Both the position numbers and the translations under genes were made by a program. 64,000 nt of DNA from Jejuia pallidilutea (GTDB taxonomy: Bacteria; Bacteroidota; Bacteroidia; Flavobacteriales; Flavobacteriaceae): positions 62,001 through 126,000 of the forward strand of contig NZ_PVEO01000010.1 in assembly GCF_002973595.1 (NCBI RefSeq). Reading direction: 5' to 3'. Shown here in pieces: positions 26,651 through 33,896 of this stretch (position 1 is the stretch's first letter; each line of letters begins with the position of its first letter). The notes below the pieces were generated by a model that saw only the letters and a list, made by a program, of their open reading frames with translations, was not told the DNA's origin and did not search any database.

Positions 26651-26725
26651 ATTGGTGAAAATACGTGAAATTCGTGTCAAAAAACCTCTGTAAAACTCAG
26701 TGATTCTCTGTGGATCTCCGTGTAA
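26651..26725 (+). repeat. CTCYGTGNNN 10-bp tandem repeat with a preceding CGTGAAA block
   Basis: Four consecutive 10-bp units occupy 26686-26725: CTCTGTAAAA, CTCAGTGATT, CTCTGTGGAT, CTCCGTGTAA. They follow ATTGGTGAAAATACGTGAAA (26651-26670) and TTCGTGTCAAAAAA. Similar CTCTGTG strings are known from memory as intergenic repeats in diverse bacteria. It ends 14 bp before the next gene. Confidence 0.6.
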
Positions 26726-26739
26726 CAATTATCAAAAAA

Positions 26740-27804
26740 ATGTCAATTAACCAAATAGTAACCCCTTTAGATTCCGCAATTTTAGATTCCAAAGCACATT
26801 ATACTTTTTATCATAAAATGGTAGACTTTGTATTTAAGGAGCTAGTAGTCGCGGTACAAAGAGAACACATATGTAACGATGCCGAAGTAGCAATGTTTAA
26901 GCAGTATTGCGATTTGTTGTTGTATTCTATCGAGGCTATGCGCATTAAATATATGTATGACGATGAGGATAATATGAAGGTGGATTTAACCGAATCGGGC
27001 TTTCCAAACTATTTAGAGTTTCGGTATTTATTTAATGATTTAGAGCTTCGCGACGATTACTTGAGCAAATTAACGCCAATTTCAACCTTAAAAGAAGAGT
27101 TTTTAGATACATTGATGCGAAAAAAACAGCATGTAAAGAAAAGCAGGTTGTTTCAAGCTGCTTCTATAGTGTATTACACTTCGGTAAACAAAAAATACAT
27201 TTTTAATCGTTTTGTGCAGGGTAGAATTGTGAATGCCCCAGAGGGTATTGATGCCAACTATATGACGAGCTGGAGCTTTTACGATGTTGTCCTAAACAGG
27301 CCGTTTATATGCTTTATGTATTTTAATTATAGTGGCTCTAATGTGCAAGATGTTAAACAGGATATATACGACGTTTTAAAACATGCTGCAGATCGCAAAA
27401 TGGCCTTAGATACCATGGCGTACGGTATTGATAAAAAATTATTAAAGGTAGCACCAAAGTTAGTTAAACGTATAGATTTAGGCCCTCTGCACAATATGTT
27501 TACTAAAGATGAAAACACAATTACACATACCATTTTAGAAGCGATTAGTAAAAAGACTATTCCGTTGGAATCTTATGCGGTATCGTTAAAAGTAACTGAA
27601 GTAGCCTCTAAGAGCGAATTTAAGGAAGGTAGTTTTTTTAATAAGCAAATATTACAGCGTTGGGGTGATGTATTTCAGCAAAAATATGTGTTGGCGCCAC
27701 ATCGTGTCATTCAATTATTATATAACAAAACTCCCGAAGTAATGAATGGGCTCGATAAACCACCTATTGAGATTGCTGGGGTGGAAATTGAGTTAGATAA
27801 GTAG
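26740..27804 (+). CDS. Alpha-helical protein of unknown function
   Basis: A 354-residue soluble protein with no signal peptide and no recognised motif; it appears largely helical, with a hydrophobic stretch SWSFYDVVLNRPFICFMYFN near 180-199. The GTG frame opening 30 bp earlier lies in the CTCTGTG repeat, so the ATG at 26740 (MSINQIVTPLDSAILDSKAH) is chosen. It lies between the coiled-coil gene and the AAA ATPase gene on the same strand, and probably belongs to the same system. I cannot assign a family. Confidence 0.75.
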   Translation: MSINQIVTPLDSAILDSKAHYTFYHKMVDFVFKELVVAVQREHICNDAEVAMFKQYCDLLLYSIEAMRIKYMYDDEDNMKVDLTESGFPNYLEFRYLFNDLELRDDYLSKLTPISTLKEEFLDTLMRKKQHVKKSRLFQAASIVYYTSVNKKYIFNRFVQGRIVNAPEGIDANYMTSWSFYDVVLNRPFICFMYFNYSGSNVQDVKQDIYDVLKHAADRKMALDTMAYGIDKKLLKVAPKLVKRIDLGPLHNMFTKDENTITHTILEAISKKTIPLESYAVSLKVTEVASKSEFKEGSFFNKQILQRWGDVFQQKYVLAPHRVIQLLYNKTPEVMNGLDKPPIEIAGVEIELDK

Positions 27805-27861
27805 GCAGTTGGCAGTATTCAGTCGGCAGTAGGCAGTCAGCAGTATTCAGTCGGCAGTTAA
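27803..27861 (-). repeat. ACTG-rich repeat, left outer copy (inverted)
   Basis: The 19-bp string GCAGTATTCAGTCGGCAGT occurs twice, at 27812 and 27840 (28-bp period), among further GGCAGT units. On the minus strand it reads as ACTGCCGACTGAATACTG units, the orientation opposite to the copies at 27948 and 28392. It overlaps the stop codon of the preceding gene. Confidence 0.65.
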
Positions 27862-27947
27862 CTAGATAGTAAGTAATAAGTGTTATTGAAATAAGAGATA
27901 GAATTAATTAATAATCAAGAAAAATTATGTTTTTAGGTTGGGCGAAT

Positions 27948-27980
27948 GACTGCCTACTGGAGACAGCAGACTGAATACTG
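27948..27980 (+). repeat. ACTG-rich repeat, inner copy before the four-helix-bundle gene
   Basis: GACTGCCTACTGG, then CAGACTGAATACTG, ends 5 bp before the ATG at 27985. Confidence 0.6.
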
Positions 27981-27984
27981 AAAT

Positions 27985-28347
27985 ATGAGTTTTAAGACTT
28001 TATTGGCATACCAAAAAGGATTTGATTTAGCAATGGAAATTTTTCATTTAACTAAAGATTTTCCAAAATCTGAGATGTTTGGTTTAACTTCTCAGATGGT
28101 GCGTTCAAGTCGTTCCGTGTGCTCAAATATTGCGGAAGGTTACAGGAAACGTCAATATGAAAAGCATTTTAAAAGCAAGATGTCTGATGCTGATGGTGAA
28201 AACTCCGAAACTCAATTATGGCTAGATTTTGCACTAGTATGTAAATATATTTCAGAAGATAAAAGACAAGAATTACAATATAAAAGTGAAGAAATAGGCA
28301 AACTATTAAATTACATGATGAATAATCCAGACAAATTTGGAGTATAA
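27985..28347 (+). CDS. Four-helix bundle protein (23S rRNA intervening-sequence protein/S23 family)
   Basis: A 120-residue protein with the family pattern: YQKGFDLAMEIFHLTKDFPK at about 9-28, then EMFGLTSQMVRSSRSVCSNI and AEGYRKRQYEKHFKSK. It matches PF05635-type four-helix bundles found in 23S rRNA intervening sequences and as free genes in Bacteroidota. They are related to the bAvd protein of diversity-generating retroelements, and the folded pentamer is thought to bind nucleic acid. Here it is a free-standing gene, bounded on both sides by ACTG-rich repeats, inside a run of unrelated genes. No reverse transcriptase is nearby. Its function is unknown. Confidence 0.9.
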   Translation: MSFKTLLAYQKGFDLAMEIFHLTKDFPKSEMFGLTSQMVRSSRSVCSNIAEGYRKRQYEKHFKSKMSDADGENSETQLWLDFALVCKYISEDKRQELQYKSEEIGKLLNYMMNNPDKFGV

Positions 28348-28391
28348 AATTATTAACGAAAATATGATACAGAGTGAGTAGGTATGAGTGA

Positions 28392-28424
28392 GAACTGAAG
28401 ACTGCTTACTGCCAACTGAATACT
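28392..28424 (+). repeat. ACTG-rich repeat, right copy after the four-helix-bundle gene
   Basis: GAACTGAAGACTGCTTACTG and CCAACTGAATACT end 5 bp before the AAA ATPase start. The unit is in inverse orientation to the left outer copy. Confidence 0.6.
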
Positions 28425-28429
28425 AAAAC

Positions 28430-30406
28430 ATGGAACATAACTCAACATTTCCTATAAAACTATCTGAGCTTGACATGCTTCGAGACGAAGCGTCCTCCTA
28501 CTTAAAAAGCGTGCAATGGGCGCAGGGGGCTCGTGCAAAAAACAGAGATAAAAACGCTAAAGATGAATCTATTTTGTTGTATTTATCCCGTGCCAATAAT
28601 GGATCTAATACTACTGAAATCACCTCAGTATCTAAAACTATTTTAGCGCTGAAGAAGCGGTTGTTGCCAGATTCTGTAGCTATTCCTATTTTTCTAAACC
28701 AAACGCTGTATGCAGTACAAGAAGGCATTACTCTAGGTATTTGGATTAAAGATAGCTATTACGATACTTCAGGATTATCGAGTTTAAATGAAAACAAATC
28801 TGCTTTAGATACCAATGGAAAGCGGGAGTTTGAAAGTAAAATGCATACGGCAACCGCTTTTATGTTGTTTGCCCAAGCTTATAAAATATTACATGATTTA
28901 AAACCTCATGCTTCGGACGATTTGAGCGTGATGAAGCAGAAGTTTGCAGGTATTCCCGAAGTGTCATTACTGTCGCCTATAAAAGGGATTTCCTGTAGTT
29001 TGTTTTATTATGACAAATATTTAGGACATCCAGAAATAATTAAATCTGATAAAGATGTTATCGATTTTACAGTAGTATATTTTGAAGCGTTAATAGACGA
29101 GATTCAATTACGCAAAAGCACTTTAGAATACACCGAAACCATAGAAGACAGAACCTACAAACTGGAATCCAGAAGTGTGGTGACGGAGTTTGCCATTTCA
29201 GGATGGAAAAACGTATTTCAAGGTACTGCAAAAAGTGTAGAATTCAATAAAATTCAGTTTGAACAAATAGTTGGCAACCGAGATGCAAAACATTTTGCAC
29301 GACGATTGACTGAACGTCTATTAAGTTATGATTTTACCGCAAAGAAAAACCCGTTTCAAGAATTGGGTGGCTTTATGCCTGTATTTATGGGCTATGGTAT
29401 TCCAGGAACAGGTAAAAGTATGCTAATTGCAGCTATTGCTACACGATTAAAAGCGCATTGCGATACTTTAGATATTCCGTTTTTATTTCACCCCATGCCA
29501 GATACGTTGATTTCTACATTTCAAGGTGGTTCAGCAGAAAAAATGGTAGAGTGGATGAAGCCGCTACAAGATCCTTCAAAATTAATTTTTGCACCAATTG
29601 ATGATGCCGAAAATAATTTGCAAGAGCGCACTGCACAAGGCGTTTCGGCTGGTGTAAAAGAAGTTATTGGTGTGTTTTTAAGATATACTGAAGGTGCTTA
29701 TGCTGTGAATTATGGTAACAGTTCTATTGGATTGTTTACCAATTTACCTGAAATGCTAGATAAAGCTGTGATTTCCCGTGTGCAAGGTCGATTTAAGATT
29801 GATGGTGCGCGTTCAGAACATGATTTTTTAGATCAAGACCATTTGTGGTGGCGTAAAATTGATGACACCATGCCCGATTTTGTGAACATGCAAGGGCCAG
29901 AAAACTACAGCTATTTACAAGATCAAGGTTTGGCAAAAAATATGGGTGATATACTAAGTAGTGTTGAAAAACCTACCGAGGAACGTGTGCATGAGGTTTA
30001 CAATAAAGTTGAGAAGCATTTTAAAACGAATCAACATTTGTTTTACGCAAATCTATACAAAGAAATTCAGTCCATTTTTCCATTTTTTTCGTCGCGTGAT
30101 GTTCGAAATATTCAATCGGCTATATCTTTACGGTTAACCGATTTTGATTTAGAAGAAGATTGGTTTGAAAACCCTGAAATTTATTTTAAAAAAGATTACG
30201 ATACCAAACTTAATATGCTTCAAGAATTAATGCGAGCGAATATGAAGGGGTTAGATTTTAGCGAAATTCGTCGTCAAGAAGTCGTGCGTTATCTAGATAA
30301 TGTAGCCACTATTGCAGATACCGATTTTAAACGAAAAGTAGATGCAAGGGTAAATCAGCTTAATATTGAAACCGAAGCTAGAAAAACATTTGAAAATGAG
30401 CAATAA
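28430..30406 (+). CDS. AAA-family ATPase of an uncharacterised gene cluster
   Basis: A 658-residue soluble protein. A helical N-terminal region (about 1-310) precedes one ATPase module with Walker A GYGIPGTGKSM (Lys near 329), an acidic Walker B-like KLIFAPIDDAEN (Asp near 391-392), a polar segment GNSSIGLFTNLPE (possible sensor) and SRVQGRFKID (possible Arg finger). A helical C-terminus follows. The N-terminal and C-terminal parts were not recognised. It overlaps the Nudix gene by 11 bp, so the two are translationally close. Presumed role: energy-driven remodelling of a partner encoded in the same cluster, perhaps the coiled-coil protein; this is inference. Confidence 0.85.
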   Translation: MEHNSTFPIKLSELDMLRDEASSYLKSVQWAQGARAKNRDKNAKDESILLYLSRANNGSNTTEITSVSKTILALKKRLLPDSVAIPIFLNQTLYAVQEGITLGIWIKDSYYDTSGLSSLNENKSALDTNGKREFESKMHTATAFMLFAQAYKILHDLKPHASDDLSVMKQKFAGIPEVSLLSPIKGISCSLFYYDKYLGHPEIIKSDKDVIDFTVVYFEALIDEIQLRKSTLEYTETIEDRTYKLESRSVVTEFAISGWKNVFQGTAKSVEFNKIQFEQIVGNRDAKHFARRLTERLLSYDFTAKKNPFQELGGFMPVFMGYGIPGTGKSMLIAAIATRLKAHCDTLDIPFLFHPMPDTLISTFQGGSAEKMVEWMKPLQDPSKLIFAPIDDAENNLQERTAQGVSAGVKEVIGVFLRYTEGAYAVNYGNSSIGLFTNLPEMLDKAVISRVQGRFKIDGARSEHDFLDQDHLWWRKIDDTMPDFVNMQGPENYSYLQDQGLAKNMGDILSSVEKPTEERVHEVYNKVEKHFKTNQHLFYANLYKEIQSIFPFFSSRDVRNIQSAISLRLTDFDLEEDWFENPEIYFKKDYDTKLNMLQELMRANMKGLDFSEIRRQEVVRYLDNVATIADTDFKRKVDARVNQLNIETEARKTFENEQ

Positions 30407-30980
30407 ATATATAAAAAATATTAAAAAGACCTTACTTTCAGACAACTATTATATTCTGAATAAAGTTACTTTTGATTATTTGATGAAAAGTGGCGAATGG
30501 GTCAACCAAATGCGAGAGGTATACGATAGAGGTGATGGTGCAGGAATCTTGTTGTACAATACAAAAAAGAAAACTGTAATTTTAACGAAACAATTTAGAA
30601 TGCCAACTTTTTTAAACGACAATAAAGATGGCTTTTTAGTAGAAGTTGCCGCTGGTATGCTAGATAAAGATAACCCAGAGGCTTGCATAATTCGAGAAAC
30701 AGAAGAGGAGGTTGGGTATCGCTTAAAAGAAGTAAAAAAAATATACGAAGCCTATTCGTCTCCAGGTGTAATGACTGAAAAAATGCACTTTTTTGTTGGC
30801 GAATATACTGATGATATGAAAGTGAGCGATGGTGGCGGTTTAGATAGTGAAGCTGAAGATATAGACGTGTTAGAAATACCTTTCGATAAAGCTGTAGATA
30901 TGTTGCATAATGGCAAAATAGTGGATACTCGTACCATTGTGTTGCTTCAGTATGCTATAATTCATAAATTGTTGGAATAA
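30396..30980 (+). CDS. Nudix hydrolase, NudK-like (GDP-mannose pyrophosphatase type)
   Basis: A 194-residue protein, close to the 191 residues of E. coli NudK. The Nudix box is in AAGMLDKDNPEACIIRETEE and continues EVGY. The insertion-bearing form GMLDKDNPEA, with AYSSPGVMTEKMHFFVGEY after it, is characteristic of NudK rather than ADP-ribose pyrophosphatases. VILTKQFRMPTF precedes the box. The ATG at 30396 is chosen over 30366; it overlaps the ATPase gene by 11 bp. It likely hydrolyses nucleotide sugars. Whether it serves the neighbouring system is unknown. Confidence 0.88.
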   Translation: MSNKYIKNIKKTLLSDNYYILNKVTFDYLMKSGEWVNQMREVYDRGDGAGILLYNTKKKTVILTKQFRMPTFLNDNKDGFLVEVAAGMLDKDNPEACIIRETEEEVGYRLKEVKKIYEAYSSPGVMTEKMHFFVGEYTDDMKVSDGGGLDSEAEDIDVLEIPFDKAVDMLHNGKIVDTRTIVLLQYAIIHKLLE

Positions 30981-30982
30981 TA

Positions 30983-31060
30983 TTTGTCATTCCTGCGAAG
31001 GCAGGAATCCACATTAAAAACAAAAATAAATTAGTAAGATTCCTGTTTTTACAGAAATGA
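30983..31060. repeat. MITE-like doublet of hairpin repeats (element A)
   Basis: Left hairpin GTCATTCCTGCGAAGGCAGG then AATCCA (ATTCCTGC/GCAGGAAT stem). A 25-bp AT-rich centre follows. The right end (AGATTCCTGTTTTTACAG then AAATGA) is a degenerate inverted copy of the left hairpin. It fills the gap between the Nudix gene and the next gene. The same layout recurs at 33790-33888. Confidence 0.65.
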
Positions 31061-31091
31061 TGTGAATGTGAATAATAATTGGATTAATATA

Positions 31092-31604
31092 ATGGTAGAA
31101 ACAAATAGGGTAAAACTTACCAAGGAGCAATATTTTTGGCATTATGCTATTATACCTTTTTTTGTGTTTATTACTTTATTGAACCTTTATTCTGTTTTTC
31201 AAATTGAAATAACACATACTTATACTGGAGTAAGATCAACAAAAGAACATTTATTGGTTGGTTTACCTTGGTTAATCCCTGCTGCTTTATTTGGTTATAT
31301 TCAATATAGAAGATTGAGGTTTAAGAAATTTAAAGTTATACTTACTTCAGAAGAATTTAAGAAAGCAGTAGAAGATGCTGGAAATGAAATGAATTGGAAT
31401 TTTATAAGATTTAATTCTAAGTATGTAATAGCAAAAACAAAATTCAATTGGTATAGTTAGGGAGAAAGAATAACAATAGTCAGAAAGCAAAATGAAATTT
31501 TAATAAACAGTATATGTGACCCTGATAAATATCCATCGGTTTTATCTGGAGGACAAAATAAAAGACATATAAAAGCATTGCAAAAAGCAATAAAATCTTT
31601 TTAA
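31092..31604 (+). pseudogene. Small membrane protein gene interrupted by an in-frame TAG
   Basis: The frame encodes MVETNRVKLTKEQYFWHYAI, two hydrophobic helices (IIPFFVFITLLNLYSVF and HLLVGLPWLIPAALFGYI), then a polar domain. It is stopped by TAG at 31458-31460 directly after FNWYS. The same frame continues for 47 more codons (GERITIVRKQNEILINSICD and onward) to TAA at 31602-31604, only 7 bp before the next gene. A TGG-to-TAG change would restore YSWGERITI, so a nonsense mutation (or a sequencing error) is likely. A GTG start at 31062 is also open. The intact protein would be about 170 residues. Function unknown. Confidence 0.65.
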
Positions 31605-31611
31605 TTATTTA

Positions 31612-32847
31612 ATGAACAAACTAAAACAAGCAAACCTATACAGAAGCGAATTAATTCCAGTAAGTGGAAAATTGGTAGAGCGTTACAACAAATGCTTGGT
31701 TAAACTTGGGTTTACAAAAACCAAGTTAAAAACTTTTCATATTGATGGTATTGGTTGGAGTCCAGAAATAGCTGAAGAAAAAGAGGAGACCAATTATCTT
31801 AATAATGGCGAGGCGAACCCACATGGTATTATTATTTCACCACTTCAAAAGGGGAAACCTGTGTACATGCCGTTTCATACGTTTGATAGAGACATGATGA
31901 AATATGTCTTTAAAATCCATGGTGTAAAAATTAAAGACATCACAAGAGATTCAGCTATCTGTTTAGATTTCGATCAAAAAATAGATGCTTTTTATGAACC
32001 TCTTGACGTATTAAAATACAATAAAATCACTGTTCATTTTCATTTAATTGATAACCTCGATAAAGCTAAAGAAGAACAGTTAGAATTGGTAGAGGAATTT
32101 AATAGAGATAACAATTTTATTAGTGAAACCATGCACCAAAAGTTGTTAGATTCAGCTAAAACATACGGAGATTTGCGTCATAGAGATTTAGAATTACACG
32201 AGTTAGAATACTCAACAGATTCTTTTTACACTAGAGCTTTTGGAGGTGTTTATCTGTTACGGGATTTTATTGTGCCCATAGTTGTTTTTGAAGACGAACA
32301 ATGGCATAAAGAAGCCATAAAAGACACCACCCACGATGTTTTGATTTATCATATAAACCAGCCAGAATTGGTAGATAAATTACGCAGTCATTCTATTATT
32401 GATTGCGATTTGGAAGCTGAAGTAAAAACAGAGCGTTACAATCGTATCAAGAAGTTCGAGATGTTTCAGCATTTAAAACAAACTCAACACCCTGTTCAGG
32501 ATATTTTAAATGATCCTATTTTATTCAAAAGCTATTTGAATAAGATAGACATCAAATCTCGAAAAAAAATAATGAGTGTAGAGCGCTACCTAGAAAAGAT
32601 AGAAACTAGTAATCAATTTAAAATAGCCGATATAATTGACGATAAATTATATGTTTCATTGCACAAACCACATTCATCCCTAGAGGCTAAACACCAAGAT
32701 TTAATTTGGAAGCTGTTGATGAATATCTCGCCAAAGGATGTATTGTTTTGGTATTGGTATGATAAAGAGGATTTTTATACTAAATTTAAAGATTGGGACG
32801 ATTCTTTTAAGGATTGGGTAATCGAAATAATTGGTGATAATATTTAG
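31612..32847 (+). CDS. Conserved Bacteroidota protein of unknown function (possibly DUF6638)
   Basis: A 411-residue soluble protein with no membrane helix or catalytic motif that I recognise. It begins MNKLKQANLYRSELIPVSGK and has notable segments ANPHGIIISPLQKGKPVYMP near 84-103, RAFGGVYLLRDFIVPIVVFE near 205-224, and a Trp-rich C-terminus (VLFWYWYDKEDFYTKFKDWD). From memory the sequence may belong to the DUF6638 family seen beside AAA ATPases in this phylum; that was not checked. It lies on the same strand as the ATPase and membrane genes and is probably part of the same cluster. Confidence 0.75.
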   Translation: MNKLKQANLYRSELIPVSGKLVERYNKCLVKLGFTKTKLKTFHIDGIGWSPEIAEEKEETNYLNNGEANPHGIIISPLQKGKPVYMPFHTFDRDMMKYVFKIHGVKIKDITRDSAICLDFDQKIDAFYEPLDVLKYNKITVHFHLIDNLDKAKEEQLELVEEFNRDNNFISETMHQKLLDSAKTYGDLRHRDLELHELEYSTDSFYTRAFGGVYLLRDFIVPIVVFEDEQWHKEAIKDTTHDVLIYHINQPELVDKLRSHSIIDCDLEAEVKTERYNRIKKFEMFQHLKQTQHPVQDILNDPILFKSYLNKIDIKSRKKIMSVERYLEKIETSNQFKIADIIDDKLYVSLHKPHSSLEAKHQDLIWKLLMNISPKDVLFWYWYDKEDFYTKFKDWDDSFKDWVIEIIGDNI

Positions 32848-32878
32848 GTTTTTTTAAACTAATTTTATAATACGTTAA

Positions 32879-32909
32879 TTTGTCATTCCGCACTTGATGC
32901 GGAATCCAT
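32879..32909 (+). repeat. Left 31-bp inverted repeat of the GIY-YIG cassette
   Basis: It runs TTTGTCATTCCGCACTTGAT and then GCGGAATCCAT. Internally ATTCCGCA pairs with TGCGGAAT around CTTGA, so it can form a hairpin. Its exact reverse complement is at 33218-33248. It ends 6 bp before the GIY-YIG start codon. Confidence 0.85.
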
Positions 32910-32915
32910 AGAAAT

Positions 32916-33218
32916 ATGAAAGTGAACTACCATCAATATTACGTTTATCTTTTATCAAATAAAAAAAATGGGACTTTGTATATTGGGCTAACAAATGATT
33001 TAGAAAGAAGAATGTTTGAACATAAAAATAAGTTAGTATCTGGATTTACCTCAAAATATGGGGTGGATAAATTAATGTATTTTGAACATTATCAATACGT
33101 TAATGATGCTATTAAAAGAGAAAAGCAATTAAAAAACTGGAATCGCCAATGGAAAATTGATTTAATTGAACAAGATAATAATAAGTGGGAAGATTTGTCT
33201 TCTGATTGGATTTATTAA
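32916..33218 (+). CDS. GIY-YIG nuclease family protein
   Basis: A 100-residue single-domain GIY-YIG protein. YYVYLLSNKKNGTLYIGLTN at about 7-26 gives the paired Tyr motifs (YVY...YIG), followed by DLERRMFEHKNK with the conserved Arg. A Lys-rich GFTSKYGVDKLMYFEHYQYV and a C-terminal NWNRQWKIDLIE complete the small UPF0213/YhbQ-like form common in Flavobacteriia. Its exact bounding by two hairpin inverted repeats (6 bp upstream of the start, and starting at the last base of the stop codon) suggests a self-contained mobile cassette. Whether it cuts DNA and where is not known. Confidence 0.92.
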   Translation: MKVNYHQYYVYLLSNKKNGTLYIGLTNDLERRMFEHKNKLVSGFTSKYGVDKLMYFEHYQYVNDAIKREKQLKNWNRQWKIDLIEQDNNKWEDLSSDWIY

Positions 33219-33248
33219 TGGATTCCGCATCAAGTGCGGAATGACAAA
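33218..33248 (-). repeat. Right 31-bp inverted repeat of the GIY-YIG cassette
   Basis: It begins ATGGATTCCGCATCAAGTGC and is the perfect reverse complement of 32879-32909 over all 31 bases. It starts on the last base of the GIY-YIG stop codon, so gene and repeat are fused. The next gene starts 12 bp downstream. Confidence 0.85.
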
Positions 33249-33259
33249 AACTTTAAACT

Positions 33260-33784
33260 ATGACACTAGAACTCATAATTTTTATCGGCGCTATATTATT
33301 TGGGGCATTACTATATTGGAGAGAATCCCAAAGCAACAGGTTATATCGTTTTTTTAACAAACTGATGTATTCCAAGGAATTACAAATGAAACCATCAGAT
33401 AAAACAGGGTTTTTGTACCAACAAAAATTCATTATCCGTTTGGTGTTTATTGGGTTTCTATTTCTTATCGGAATAGTAATAACACGTTTTTTAATACCTA
33501 TAGATGTAGCTACTATTTCAATTTTTGCTTCTATGATTGTGGGAACTTTATTGGGCACATATTTAGCAGGTTTTATTTTTAAGTCTAGTGCGGTTATAGA
33601 TAAAAAGAGTGAATCTGTTGAGGATTTGGTTAAAGAAACGATAGATAAAGGAAAAGATTTTATTGAGGATATTACAACTAAAAAACCTCCAGTAATTGAA
33701 GAAGCAAAAAAGGAGATTGAAAATGAGCCAAAAACAAAAGAGAAAAGCGCAAGAGAACGTTTAAAAGATAAAGGGCTTTTATAA
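33260..33784 (+). CDS. Membrane protein with a charged C-terminal tail, unknown function
   Basis: A 174-residue protein with a hydrophobic N-terminal helix (LELIIFIGAILFGALLYW), two further helices (about 57-77 and 84-107), and a Lys/Glu-rich tail from about 115 onward (DKKSESVEDLVKETIDKGKD). No enzymatic motif is visible. It follows the GIY-YIG cassette and precedes another membrane protein of the cluster. The family was not recognised. Confidence 0.75.
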   Translation: MTLELIIFIGAILFGALLYWRESQSNRLYRFFNKLMYSKELQMKPSDKTGFLYQQKFIIRLVFIGFLFLIGIVITRFLIPIDVATISIFASMIVGTLLGTYLAGFIFKSSAVIDKKSESVEDLVKETIDKGKDFIEDITTKKPPVIEEAKKEIENEPKTKEKSARERLKDKGLL

Positions 33785-33789
33785 TTATT

Positions 33790-33888
33790 ATTTCTGCGTG
33801 TTGCACTCAGCTTTTTTAAAGTGAAGGCAGGAATCCGTTTTTAAAATAGAAATTAAATTAATAAGACTCCCGTTATGGTAGGAGTAAG
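33790..33888. repeat. MITE-like doublet of hairpin repeats (element B)
   Basis: GAAGGCAGGAATCCG is followed by an AT-rich centre (TTTTAAAATAGAAATTAAAT) and a second hairpin ACTCCCGTTATGGTAGGAGT. The centre aligns with that of element A at 30983-31060, down to TTAnTAAGA before the right hairpin. The left arm is expanded and degenerate. It fills the gap before the last gene of the run. Confidence 0.6.
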
Positions 33889-33896
33889 AAAATATT

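Noticed and set aside
27803-27861. CRISPR-like array
   Set aside because: The two 19-bp copies are part of a low-complexity ACTG-rich repeat; there are no regular unique spacers and no cas genes.
27985-28347. Diversity-generating retroelement suggested by the Avd-like four-helix bundle
   Set aside because: No reverse transcriptase, template repeat or variable repeat was seen in the surrounding sequence.
33166-33357. Small frame crossing the right GIY-YIG repeat (GFRIKCGMT)
   Set aside because: It overlaps the GIY-YIG gene and the next gene in other frames and simply translates the palindrome.
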